From an uncultured Lachnospiraceae bacterium (lineage in GTDB: Bacteria; Bacillota; Clostridia; Lachnospirales; Lachnospiraceae), in contig OMZG01000003.1 of NCBI GenBank assembly GCA_900315505.1, positions 62,001-126,000 on the forward strand: a stretch of 64,000 bases of DNA, in the 5' to 3' direction. Positions 1-9,363 of this stretch are shown piece after piece. Numbering within the stretch: the stretch's first letter is position 1; each line of letters begins with the position of its first letter. Below the pieces are notes generated by a model. That model saw only the letters and a program-made list of their open reading frames with translations, made no database searches and was not told where the DNA came from. A program made the position numbers and the translations under genes.

Positions 1-1
1 C

Positions 2-178
2 ACTATAGATGACCTATATGACGAAGTGAAGACATCAGTTATAGAAGCTATAAGAAATAACAAGAAAAAAGAGGCAGCTTCCGGTATCGATATCCTTATG
101 ATTGCCAAGTATTTCGAGAGGATGGGAGACCATGCGGAGAGTATAGCGCATCTGGTCAGGTATTCTTTAAATCAGTAA
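2..178 (+). CDS. phoU: PhoU family phosphate regulator, C-terminal end only
   Basis: This is the last 58 codons of a gene cut by the window start; the frame beginning at base 2 is open to the TAA at 176-178. The tail contains the motif KYFERMGDHAESIAHLVRY, which matches the conserved E-R-(I/M)-G-D-H-A-(E/T) metal-binding helix of the PhoU family. PhoU proteins link the PstSCAB phosphate transporter to the PhoR kinase and regulate phosphate uptake. The pst genes would be expected just upstream, outside the window. The call rests on this one motif and on the all-helical character of the fragment. Confidence 0.8.
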   Translation, partial: TIDDLYDEVKTSVIEAIRNNKKKEAASGIDILMIAKYFERMGDHAESIAHLVRYSLNQ

Positions 179-197
179 CCAATGTCCTCTGCAGGTC

Positions 198-226
198 TTG
201 CATTTTATACATAATTTTGGTAAAAT
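198..226 (+). promoter_or_regulatory. Promoter of the ABC transporter genes, apparently leaderless
   Basis: TTGCAT (198-203) and TAAAAT (221-226) are 17 bases apart, and the -10 box has an upstream TG (218-219). A start seven bases after the -10 box falls on base 233, which is the A of the ABC ATPase start codon. There is no Shine-Dalgarno sequence before that ATG, so the transcript probably has no leader. Confidence 0.6.
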
Positions 227-232
227 CAAAAT

Positions 233-937
233 ATGTTAACTGTCGAGCATGTAACGAAAAAATACAGAAAAACAATTGCCGTTAATGATGTGAGCTTCAC
301 CCTGAAGCCTGGCACTGTTACTGTGCTTTTAGGGCCGAACGGAGCGGGGAAGAGTACGCTTTTCAAGTCGATCATCGGATTCCTGAAATATTCAGGTGAG
401 ATCACAATTGACGGGATCCTCAATAAGACTCCTGAGGCCAGGGCGAAGATGGGTTATATCCCTGAGATGCCGGCATTGTATCCGAATCTCACGATTAATG
501 AGCATCTGGAGTTCCTGGCAAGAGCTTATAAGCTTACCGATTATGAGGATAGGGCCGCGAAGCTGCTTGATGATTTTGAGCTGACAGATAAAGCAAAGAA
601 ATTCGGAGATGAGCTGTCTAAGGGGATGCAGCAGAAGGCCAATCTCTGCCTTGGCCTGCTCCCAGATCCAGAGCTTATCATTATGGATGAGCCTATGGTG
701 GGACTAGATCCTCATGCGATCAAGAAGCTTAAGGAAATCATAGAACAGGAGAGAGACGCTGGAAAGACAGTGATCGTCAGCACTCATATCATAGGCTCCA
801 TTGATATGCTCTGGGACCGTGTGCTTATCATGCAGAACGGTGTGCTTCATGCAGATATGACAAAGGAAGAAGTGGATTCGACAGGAAGGAGTCTCGAAGA
901 TATCTTTTTCGATGTCACAGAAGGTGGTGACAGATGA
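233..937 (+). CDS. ABC transporter ATP-binding protein
   Basis: A 234-residue ABC ATPase of the exporter type. Walker A is GPNGAGKST near residues 34-42, the signature is the variant ELSKGMQQK, Walker B is LIIMDEPMVGLDP and the H-loop is STHI. The length is that of a single nucleotide-binding domain, so it needs a membrane partner. The following gene starts in an ATGA overlap at 934 and supplies a multi-spanning permease. The substrate is unknown. The ATG at 233 lacks a ribosome-binding site and coincides with the predicted transcription start. Confidence 0.93.
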   Translation: MLTVEHVTKKYRKTIAVNDVSFTLKPGTVTVLLGPNGAGKSTLFKSIIGFLKYSGEITIDGILNKTPEARAKMGYIPEMPALYPNLTINEHLEFLARAYKLTDYEDRAAKLLDDFELTDKAKKFGDELSKGMQQKANLCLGLLPDPELIIMDEPMVGLDPHAIKKLKEIIEQERDAGKTVIVSTHIIGSIDMLWDRVLIMQNGVLHADMTKEEVDSTGRSLEDIFFDVTEGGDR

Positions 938-3558
938 GACTTTTCGGTTATTATGCCTGGCATTCCTTTGTGGGTCAGATAAAGAAAATATTCCGAACCT
1001 GGGTGATCATTTTCATGCTTGTCTGCGTGGCAGGAGGTATGGGAGCAGGCCTTCTGGCAGGAATGACAGCCGGTAAGGTAGAGGATACTCAGATTGCCAG
1101 AGAAAAGGAAAATCCCAAAGAAGCTGATAAGGAAAAGCCTACAGATTCATTTCAGAAGATAATGAGATCATCCGGTCTTAAGGGGCAGGAGTTCCTTTAT
1201 GTCTTTACGGCAGCAGGCGTTATTATTCTGCTATTATTTTTCATGGGTTCAGCAGATGCTGGTGGAAAAATATTCCTTCCGGCAGATGTGAGCCTTCTTT
1301 TTGCGTCGCCAATGAAGCCGCAGTCAGTTCTAATGTTCAGGCTGTTTGCAAGGATGGGGACATTTGTTTTTCTGACTCTGTATGTGGTCATTATGAATCT
1401 GCAGTTGGCAGATACGATCGGCATGAATGGCTTTATGATCGTAATGCTCTTGATTGCATGGATACTCATGTTTGTGACGGCGAAGCTTTTCCAGATCATT
1501 TTCTATCTCGGATGTGAAGAGCATCCTGTATTGAAGAAAAGTCTCAGATATATAGTTCTTGGAATAGCAGTTCTTTTGTTCACAATTATTGGTTTTTATA
1601 AAAAAGCATCAGGCCTTCCGATTGGAACAGCTGTGAATAATGTGCTGAATTTCAGAGGATCATTTATCATACCTGTATATGGGTGGCTCAAATCAATAGT
1701 ATATTATTCGGCTGATGGTAAATGGGCATTATCTGTCGTTTTCACAGCAGTTTCTGTTGTTGTGATAATTGCACTTGTTTATCTGATCTATCATATAAAA
1801 GCAGACTTTTATGAATCGGCTATGGAGCAGACTGCTGTTATCGCTGAGAGAATAGAAAAATCTAACGAGTCAAAGCTGGGCTTTTCAAAGGAACCAAGGG
1901 CAAAGAAACATTCTCATACTGAAATCATCAGTGAGGGCCTCGGCCATGGCTGGGGTGCATCTGTCTTCTTTTTCAAATCAATGCATAACAGATGGCGCAG
2001 TGCTGGCAGAGGAATACTGACAAAGACCTCAGTGACATACATTGTTGCTACGATTATTGCCGGGTTTTTTGCAAAAGGACAGTGGAGTATGAACCCGGCA
2101 ACTGCTGCATTTATGGTACTGATGGCTTTTGTATTCTACAGGTCTATGGGCAATCCACTTGGTGAGGATACAAGAATGGGATTCTACCGGATGATTCCTG
2201 AGAGTCCGTGGAAGAAGCTTTTCTTTTCGCTGATTTCAGGAACAGTGAACTGCTGTATGGATATCCTGCCTTCACTGATTCTTATAGCAGTATTATTCCG
2301 ACCGTCTGTGTATCTGTTCCTGATGGGAACAGCTCTTATCATAACTATTGATTTCTATGCGACTACGGTCAGTGTATTTCTTGATTCATCGATACCACAG
2401 TCGGTCGACAGGGTAGTCAGGCAGCTGGTGCAGGCAGTCTTCCTGATGTTTGGACTGGTACCTGATAGCATCATTCTGGTGACAGGATATATGAATGATC
2501 ACATGATGGCCAATCTCCCATACTGTATCATTGTAAATCTGGTAGTCGGAATGATATTCTTTGCCATCACGCCGATTGTGATGGAAGATATGAGGGTGCG
2601 TGTCACAAAGCCGTCTATTGATCAGTTCGCAGGTGATCTGAAGGTTATACGGAAAAATATTTCTCAGATCGGCTTTGGAATGGTGCTAATCATAGTGTTT
2701 TCAGCGGCCGCGCAGATAGCGGTATCAGCTATTGTGCAGCATTTCAAATGGATTCTGGATACATCATGGGGTACATGGATTGTGACAATGCTTCCCGAAT
2801 ATCTGATAGGATTTCCTATAGGATATGCAGTCATAAGAAAAGTAAAGCCTGAGCCATATCATGACAGGTCTCTAGGCAGAAAAAATTTTCTTATGGCCCT
2901 TCCATCATCTGTTTTCATGACAGTGGCAGGAGCGCTAACAGGGAAGCTTATACTCTGGCTTATAGGTCTCTTACACCCGGTGCAGACCACAAGTGCAGTT
3001 GAGACGATGGCAGGGCAGGGTTCAGTTCTCTTACGGATACTTTTTATGGTGATCCTTGCACCGCTTATCGAGGAGTTTATTTTCAGGAAGACTCTTATTG
3101 ACAGACTGAGGCCGTATGGAGAGACGACTGCTATCTTTTCCTCAGCGCTGGCATTCGGACTGTTCCATGGGAATTTCTCACAGATGTTCTATGCATTCGG
3201 AATCGGGCTTATCTTCGGGACTATCTATGAGAAAACCGGCAGACTCAGATATAGTCTTGCACTACATATGATCATCAACTTCACAGGCGGTATCATAGCA
3301 CCGATGGTGGCCTCGGGCATTAAGGCAGATGCGCTGATCACAGAGCTGCCTGTCTCAGTGATCATTTATGCAGCGGTATATTATGGACTGGCTATAATAG
3401 GAATCGCGACCTTCTTTATCTCTTATGCAAGGGTCGGATTCAGAAAGCAGGCAATGGAACTTCCGAAAGGAGCAGCTGCAGAGACTGTCTACGGTAATCC
3501 GGGAATGATCGCATTTTTTATCGCCTGTGCAGTCCTCGTGATCATTCAGACGTTCTGA
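934..3558 (+). CDS. Putative ABC exporter permease fused to a CPBP intramembrane protease
   Basis: An 874-residue polytopic membrane protein translationally coupled to the ABC ATPase. Residues 1-560 have about ten hydrophobic segments and resemble the large permeases that Pfam groups as putative ABC exporters. The C-terminal part, from about residue 600, is a CPBP (Abi) glutamic protease domain with its three motifs: E713-E714-x3-R718, F741-x3-H745 and H778-x3-N782. CPBP proteins cleave membrane substrates, as in CAAX processing, or give self-immunity to bacteriocins. The two domains are usually separate genes, so the fusion suggests that cleavage and export are linked. No precursor peptide gene was recognised beside it. 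The split into domains is clear; the substrate is not. Confidence 0.85.
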   Translation: MRLFGYYAWHSFVGQIKKIFRTWVIIFMLVCVAGGMGAGLLAGMTAGKVEDTQIAREKENPKEADKEKPTDSFQKIMRSSGLKGQEFLYVFTAAGVIILLLFFMGSADAGGKIFLPADVSLLFASPMKPQSVLMFRLFARMGTFVFLTLYVVIMNLQLADTIGMNGFMIVMLLIAWILMFVTAKLFQIIFYLGCEEHPVLKKSLRYIVLGIAVLLFTIIGFYKKASGLPIGTAVNNVLNFRGSFIIPVYGWLKSIVYYSADGKWALSVVFTAVSVVVIIALVYLIYHIKADFYESAMEQTAVIAERIEKSNESKLGFSKEPRAKKHSHTEIISEGLGHGWGASVFFFKSMHNRWRSAGRGILTKTSVTYIVATIIAGFFAKGQWSMNPATAAFMVLMAFVFYRSMGNPLGEDTRMGFYRMIPESPWKKLFFSLISGTVNCCMDILPSLILIAVLFRPSVYLFLMGTALIITIDFYATTVSVFLDSSIPQSVDRVVRQLVQAVFLMFGLVPDSIILVTGYMNDHMMANLPYCIIVNLVVGMIFFAITPIVMEDMRVRVTKPSIDQFAGDLKVIRKNISQIGFGMVLIIVFSAAAQIAVSAIVQHFKWILDTSWGTWIVTMLPEYLIGFPIGYAVIRKVKPEPYHDRSLGRKNFLMALPSSVFMTVAGALTGKLILWLIGLLHPVQTTSAVETMAGQGSVLLRILFMVILAPLIEEFIFRKTLIDRLRPYGETTAIFSSALAFGLFHGNFSQMFYAFGIGLIFGTIYEKTGRLRYSLALHMIINFTGGIIAPMVASGIKADALITELPVSVIIYAAVYYGLAIIGIATFFISYARVGFRKQAMELPKGAAAETVYGNPGMIAFFIACAVLVIIQTF

Positions 3559-3573
3559 AGTCTTATCATACTC

Positions 3574-3602
3574 TTGAATAATTTATGAATATTTGATAAA
3601 GT
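3574..3602 (+). promoter_or_regulatory. Sigma-A type promoter of the signalling operon
   Basis: TTGAAT (3574-3579), a 17-base spacer and TAAAGT (3597-3602) with an extended TG at 3594-3595. It lies between the ABC/CPBP gene and the pseudo-kinase gene and would start transcription near 3609, giving a short leader. It probably serves the three plus-strand genes to 10566, which overlap or are closely spaced. Confidence 0.55.
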
Positions 3603-3642
3603 ATGTATGTAATTTGCAAAGAGAATGAAAGGATGTCTTTTA

Positions 3643-5820
3643 ATGCAGATATCATACAATATATGGTTTGAAGTCTCGGCATCCATTGTACTTGCCGTAA
3701 TGGTGATATATCTGCCTCTGCAGTATGATATGCGGCTTGCCCGTAACAGGGGCTTTTTTCTGCTTGCGATAATGGGCCTTGCCGTCAATGTTCTGGATGT
3801 TGTGACTGCTATCACGATCAGTAACAGTTACAGAATTTCAACCTCATTAAATCTCTTCCTTAATACAGTCTATTTCATGTGCCTTGGGCTTATTGGCATG
3901 TTTTTTGTCAGATATTCTTATATCATTGCACCGGAGAGGGATAAAAGGGCAGACAGATATATTTCGCGATTTACACTGCTGATGTTTGCAGTGTTTATAG
4001 TGCTTTTTATAATAAATGTTCCGACTGGGATCATTATTTCATTTACCAGATACCAGTATGTGCATGGGCCACTGTATAAGATAGTGTTCCTTTACCCATA
4101 TCTTATGGTCGGACTGGCTTTTATAAGGATGCTTGTATTTGCTGATGAGCTACAGGACATAAAGAAAAAGATACTCATGATCTTCTATTTTTCATTCTGC
4201 GTTGCAGCATCATTACTGCAGCTTATATTCTTCCCAAGGGTTCTTCTGTCACTGTTCGCACTTTCAATCGGAATGATTTTCATGATGATGCTCATGGAGA
4301 CGCCGGATTATCAGTCACTTCTTCTGTCAATGGAGAAGCTTAAAGAGGCAGAGAAATTCGAAAAAGACACATCTGAGAAGCTCCAGAAATCGTCCAGGGA
4401 AAAGAATGATTTTCTATCAGAGCTTGCGGATATGCTGCGTACTCCTATCAATGCAGTCGTGGGGTATTCGGAGCTTATATTAAAGGATCAGACCAATGCA
4501 CTAAATGATGCCAGACAGATAATGAGAGCAGGAACGGATCTGCTGTCGATGACTGAGAACATCAATAATATGTTAGAGCTGGAAGATAATGTTCTTTCAA
4601 TCAGGGAGGATAATTACAGTACGTCTGAGCTGATACAGGATATGAAGCAGCAGCTGTTCCTGTACAATAAGGATAAGGAACTCGATGTTGAACTTAATAT
4701 AGATCCGGGACTTCCTGAAGTGCTTACAGGTGACAGGATAAGGATCCTGCAGATCATGAATGTACTGGTGTCAGAGGCTATAAGGGACACAGATACGGGC
4801 AGCATCATAATTGACATTGATCATGGCGGAGCTGGATTCACGTATTCTGTTGAAAATACGGGAAACAGCCGGAATGATGATGAAAATGCAGATGCAGTGA
4901 CTGAGCTCGGACTAGGACTTGCCAGGAAGATGCTCTCTCTGATGGGATCGGAGCTGAAGCATGATGAATCTGACTCGTGGAACAGGTACTGGTTCTATCT
5001 GGCACAGAAATCGGCTACATCATCTATACTCGGTGAAGACCGGGCAAATGAGCTGATGCAGATGACAGCCGTAGATGATGAGATTGATGTCAGCTACAGG
5101 AGACCGGTTCTTGTCGCAGACGATACTGAGATGAACCGTGATATCATTACACAGATGCTCACCGCTAAAGGGTACAGAGTAGATACGGCAAAGAATGGAG
5201 AAGAAGCCGTAGAGATGGTAAGAAAGGCAGGGCAGCCATATTCAATCATTTTTATGGATGACAGGATGCCTGTACTCAATGGTATTGAGGCTCTTAAGGA
5301 GATAAGAGATGAGAATCTCTCACCAAAGACACCTATAATCGCACTTGCTGCAGATTCCTCTACAGATTCACAGAGAAGGTTCGTAAGACTTGGATTTGCA
5401 TCATATATTTTAAAGCCTGTAACCGAAGAAAAAATTATGGCAGCAATCAGAAAATATATGTCGGATAAGACAATCCGCAGCAGCATTTATACTTTTAAGA
5501 AGAAGGAGCAGCCAAAGGATGAAAAGCAGAAGAAGACACTTCGCATTGAAGACAGTGATGAACTCGAGAAGCAGATTATGACGCTCGTATTAAGCGATGA
5601 ATACCAGATAGTAAATGATGGATGGGCTTCAGTGTATATCACTGACAGCAGGGAAATGCTCTCACATGCAAGGCCAGCCATATTTATCACAGATGGTAAT
5701 GACGGAGGTATGGCTATGGCGCTTGGTGCCAGTGAAGTGATAGAAAGACCGGTTGTAGCAGGGTTGTTAAGAAAAAGACTCGTACGTGTATTATCAGATG
5801 AAAGGCGACAGGGCATATGA
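3643..5820 (+). CDS. Membrane pseudo-histidine kinase with receiver domain
   Basis: Residues 1-215 hold about seven membrane segments ending in METPDY, a motif also seen at the same place in the gene at 12089-13024. A coiled coil and a HisKA-like helix follow, but the phosphoacceptor His is Asp (ADMLRTP, D263). The ATPase domain is degenerate: the N-box Asn is Glu (VSEAIRDT, E378) and the G1 Asp is Asn (VENTG). A receiver domain follows with its acidic pair ADD, acceptor D539 (FMDDRMP) and Lys (LKP) intact, although the switch Thr is Ala (ALAADS). A second, truncated receiver-like tail ends the protein. It should receive phosphate rather than make it. ATG 3643 has AAAGGA nine bases upstream; ATG 3625 is the alternative. 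Confidence 0.85.
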   Translation: MQISYNIWFEVSASIVLAVMVIYLPLQYDMRLARNRGFFLLAIMGLAVNVLDVVTAITISNSYRISTSLNLFLNTVYFMCLGLIGMFFVRYSYIIAPERDKRADRYISRFTLLMFAVFIVLFIINVPTGIIISFTRYQYVHGPLYKIVFLYPYLMVGLAFIRMLVFADELQDIKKKILMIFYFSFCVAASLLQLIFFPRVLLSLFALSIGMIFMMMLMETPDYQSLLLSMEKLKEAEKFEKDTSEKLQKSSREKNDFLSELADMLRTPINAVVGYSELILKDQTNALNDARQIMRAGTDLLSMTENINNMLELEDNVLSIREDNYSTSELIQDMKQQLFLYNKDKELDVELNIDPGLPEVLTGDRIRILQIMNVLVSEAIRDTDTGSIIIDIDHGGAGFTYSVENTGNSRNDDENADAVTELGLGLARKMLSLMGSELKHDESDSWNRYWFYLAQKSATSSILGEDRANELMQMTAVDDEIDVSYRRPVLVADDTEMNRDIITQMLTAKGYRVDTAKNGEEAVEMVRKAGQPYSIIFMDDRMPVLNGIEALKEIRDENLSPKTPIIALAADSSTDSQRRFVRLGFASYILKPVTEEKIMAAIRKYMSDKTIRSSIYTFKKKEQPKDEKQKKTLRIEDSDELEKQIMTLVLSDEYQIVNDGWASVYITDSREMLSHARPAIFITDGNDGGMAMALGASEVIERPVVAGLLRKRLVRVLSDERRQGI

Positions 5821-8800
5821 AAAACAAAAAGATCTGGATATCTCTTATTACGGTAATATCGATACTGATCAATATATCAGGACGTTATCTCACCGATACA
5901 TTCTCACTTCCACTCTGGGCTGATTCACTGGGAACACTGTTCTCGGCATATTTTCTCGGACCGGTGAGTGGAGCCGTAGTTGGTGCAGCTTCTGATGTAA
6001 TAATCGGAATGGGAAATATAGAGACGCTGTATTATGCGATAGTTGCAATAGGCATAGGTATCAGTGCAGGATATGCAGCCAGAAAGGGAATATTTGACTC
6101 ATTCTTCACATCTGTATCATATGCGAGCCTGCTTGCAATTTTTGCAATTATAATATCTACAATAGTCGATATAATATGTCTGTCAGGTAATACAGGCAAT
6201 GTATGGGGAGATGCAGTTATCAAATTCTTTACCGAAAGAGGAATGAACAGATACGCGGCCTGCCTTATAGGACAGTTCTACATTGAATTTATAGATAAGG
6301 TGGCTACGGTTGCATTATTTTATCTGATATTAATGCTGTACAGATATCTGAAAAAAAATAAAAGGCCGGTCATTAAAAAGAATAAGCAGGCCGCAGCTGC
6401 TGTACTTGCAATCATGCTCTTACTTCCTGTGGCAGGTCTCATAACACCTGCACAGGCACATCAGACAGATGATTTTGATTCATCTGTTATCAGATCTTTT
6501 AATGAGTCAAACGGACTGACTCCGGGACATGCAACGAGCATAGCCACGACCAGAGACGGAATGCTCTGGATAGGTACATATGCCGGATTATATTCATATA
6601 ATGGTAAGACTTTCGAGCATTTTGATGCACCTGAGATAAAGAATGTCAACTGCCTATATACAGACAGCGAGGGCAGACTGTGGGTTGGAACCAATGACAG
6701 TGGTCTGGCAATTGTGATAAATGGAACTCTGGCCAATGTCATAGATGAAGACAACGGGCTGTGTTCCAACTCGATACGTACTATAGTCCAGGCTTCTAAC
6801 GGAAATGTCTATGTAGGAACAACTGATTACATGCAGATTGTGAGCCTGTCAAACGGAATCAGTGTAGTCGGTGAGCTGAAGAAAATAATAAATGCTGGCA
6901 GATCAGCTGTAGATAACGAAGAACATGCTGTATGTACAGGCAGTAATGGTAATCTGTATCTGATCAAAGAAGACAGGATAACAGATGTTATCAGGCCAAG
7001 GGGTTCTAAGATATTTTCATCTGTTGATTTTGGCTCAGATGGAAAAATATATGCAGGAACCACTGAGGGTAATATATACATCATAGATGTAAGAAATGAC
7101 AGACTATTTGAGGAGACTGAAATCAGATCTGAAATTGGCAGTGTTGTAAATCAAATAATCCCTTCTGACGGTGATGACCTGACCGTAATATGTGATAATG
7201 GAATGTATCGTGTATATTCAGATGGCTCGAGACAGCTTATCGGATCAGATGAGTTCAGATATTCACTTCAGTCGGCATGCTATGATTACCAGGGCAATCT
7301 CTGGGTCACTTCATCGAGACTCGGTCTCATGGAAGTGTCACCTTCAGCCTATAAAGATATATTCAATACATATGATATCAGTAAGCGGATTGTCAATGCA
7401 GTCATGACTGTTGGTAATATGATCTATGTAGGATGTGATGACGGACTCATAATAATTGATGAAAACAGGGGAAGAGTAATAGAAAATAATTTTACCAGGG
7501 CTCTCTCAGGAAGCAGGATCAGAGATCTGTCGATAGACAGTTCAGGAAATATATATGCAGCCAGTTATTCCAAAGGACTAGTAAGTCTGGGGAAGAATGG
7601 AAAGCTTAAATATTATAAAGGCAGTAATTCACCGGGACTTAAGACAAGGACAGTTCTGGCATTAAATGACGGTAATGTTGTAGCATCCGGTGATAAAGGA
7701 ATTTCATTTATCAGAAATGGCAGAGCAGCTAATCTGATACCTTACGGTGATGAACTGGGAGGTGTATCTGTACTCTGCATAACAGAGCTTTCCGACGGGA
7801 CTCTTGCGGCTACTACCGACGGTAATGGATATTTTATTTTATCAGGTGAGAAGGTAGTAAAACACTATACCAGGAAGGATGGTCTGGGTTCTGATGTAAT
7901 CCTTAAGGCTGTTAATACAACAAAGGCTGACACATATTTTCTTGTGACAAGTAATGGTATCTGTGTCTGCGAAGATGGAAAGATCAGGAACTTAAATGAT
8001 TTCCCATACAGTAATAATTATGATATTATCGAGACTGAGGATGAGAACTGCTATGTGACAGGAAGCGCCGGAATATTTATTACTTCTCTTGATGATCTGC
8101 TTGATAATGACGGAAAAGAAGCAGGGCTATCAGGAACGCCTGAAGGACTGCCATATAATCTTACAGCCAATTCATGGAATTACCACAAGGGAAAGTACCT
8201 GTATATCTGTGGTAATGAAGGAATAATCCGGGCAGATACCAGCAAAATATCATATGTGGACTCTACCCCCAGACTGTTTATTAAGAGTGTTAAAGCAGGA
8301 GGACGGTCATATCAGACAGATGATGATTATGACATAGTGATTCCAGAAAGCGCCGGAAAGATAACAATAACTCCACTGGTGATCAACTTTGATATGATCG
8401 ATCCTATTCTGAGCTACAAGATGAATGATGGTAAGGGCAAATGGCATGATGTGAGTGTATCGGATCTGTCAGATCTTACTTTTTCAGGTCTTAAGGCCGG
8501 CAGATATACTCTTCAGATGGCTGTTCGGGACAGTACAGGTAATACGCTTGAAGAGAATTCATTTACATTCAGGGTATCAGAAGAATTGTATGAGAGAGCT
8601 GTCTTCAAGGCATATCTGATAATAGTCATCCTTATTTTTATAGGCTGGGTTACCTGGTTCTTCACCCATCTGTTCTTAGTGACAAGAGCCAGGCAGACCG
8701 AGGCAGCCCTTGAGATCGCAAAGAAACAGGTTGAAATGGGTAATGAATCTGTACTTGCCATGGCAAAGGCGCTTTTCTCCAAGGACAGACGTACCGGCGA

Positions 8801-9353
8801 GCACTGCCACAGGGTGGCATACTATGCGCAGAAGCTTGCAAAGGCATACGGATTCTCGGATAAAGATACCAGGAACCTGAAGAAAGCAGCACTTCTTCAT
8901 GATATAGGTAAGATAGCAATTCCTGATTCCGTGCTCAACAAGCCGGCGAGGCTGACCGACGAGGAATACGCAGTCATGAAGACTCATACGACTGCCGGAG
9001 CTGAGATCCTTAAAGGATTTACAATCGTAGATCATGTGTCCGAAGGCGCCAGATATCATCATGAGAGGTATGATGGAAAAGGATATCCGGAAGGTATATT
9101 TGGAGAGAATATACCTCTGTATGGACGTATTATAGCCGTTGCGGATACATTTGATGCAATGACAGCCAACAGGGTGTACAGAGGAGCTCTTGACATGGAT
9201 CATGTAATGCAGGAGCTTAAGGACGGCAGAGGCACACAGTTTGACCCGTATCTTGATGATCTGTTCATGGATCTTATCGAGAAAGGTGAGATCGATCCTA
9301 AGAAGACCTTCGAGAAGTTCAGGGGCAGAGACCTGACTGAGGATATAGAGTGA
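5817..9353 (+). CDS. Membrane sensor with beta-propeller and HD-GYP cyclic-di-GMP phosphodiesterase
   Basis: A 1178-residue protein starting in an ATGA overlap with the pseudo-kinase gene. Order of parts: six membrane helices resembling ECF-transporter S components (about 1-190); a second hydrophobic stretch ending in the signal-peptidase-like site TPAQA-H (about 195-218); two-component-regulator propeller repeats such as MLWIGTYAG and RLWVGTN (220-800); a Y_Y_Y-like domain; a membrane helix (about 925-945); a short coiled coil; and an HD-GYP domain. The last has HDIGK and HHERYDGKGYP, the residues that hydrolyse cyclic-di-GMP in this family. The propeller should face outward and the phosphodiesterase inward. 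Ligand unknown. Confidence 0.88.
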   Translation: MKNKKIWISLITVISILINISGRYLTDTFSLPLWADSLGTLFSAYFLGPVSGAVVGAASDVIIGMGNIETLYYAIVAIGIGISAGYAARKGIFDSFFTSVSYASLLAIFAIIISTIVDIICLSGNTGNVWGDAVIKFFTERGMNRYAACLIGQFYIEFIDKVATVALFYLILMLYRYLKKNKRPVIKKNKQAAAAVLAIMLLLPVAGLITPAQAHQTDDFDSSVIRSFNESNGLTPGHATSIATTRDGMLWIGTYAGLYSYNGKTFEHFDAPEIKNVNCLYTDSEGRLWVGTNDSGLAIVINGTLANVIDEDNGLCSNSIRTIVQASNGNVYVGTTDYMQIVSLSNGISVVGELKKIINAGRSAVDNEEHAVCTGSNGNLYLIKEDRITDVIRPRGSKIFSSVDFGSDGKIYAGTTEGNIYIIDVRNDRLFEETEIRSEIGSVVNQIIPSDGDDLTVICDNGMYRVYSDGSRQLIGSDEFRYSLQSACYDYQGNLWVTSSRLGLMEVSPSAYKDIFNTYDISKRIVNAVMTVGNMIYVGCDDGLIIIDENRGRVIENNFTRALSGSRIRDLSIDSSGNIYAASYSKGLVSLGKNGKLKYYKGSNSPGLKTRTVLALNDGNVVASGDKGISFIRNGRAANLIPYGDELGGVSVLCITELSDGTLAATTDGNGYFILSGEKVVKHYTRKDGLGSDVILKAVNTTKADTYFLVTSNGICVCEDGKIRNLNDFPYSNNYDIIETEDENCYVTGSAGIFITSLDDLLDNDGKEAGLSGTPEGLPYNLTANSWNYHKGKYLYICGNEGIIRADTSKISYVDSTPRLFIKSVKAGGRSYQTDDDYDIVIPESAGKITITPLVINFDMIDPILSYKMNDGKGKWHDVSVSDLSDLTFSGLKAGRYTLQMAVRDSTGNTLEENSFTFRVSEELYERAVFKAYLIIVILIFIGWVTWFFTHLFLVTRARQTEAALEIAKKQVEMGNESVLAMAKALFSKDRRTGEHCHRVAYYAQKLAKAYGFSDKDTRNLKKAALLHDIGKIAIPDSVLNKPARLTDEEYAVMKTHTTAGAEILKGFTIVDHVSEGARYHHERYDGKGYPEGIFGENIPLYGRIIAVADTFDAMTANRVYRGALDMDHVMQELKDGRGTQFDPYLDDLFMDLIEKGEIDPKKTFEKFRGRDLTEDIE

Positions 9354-9363
9354 GGAGACATTG

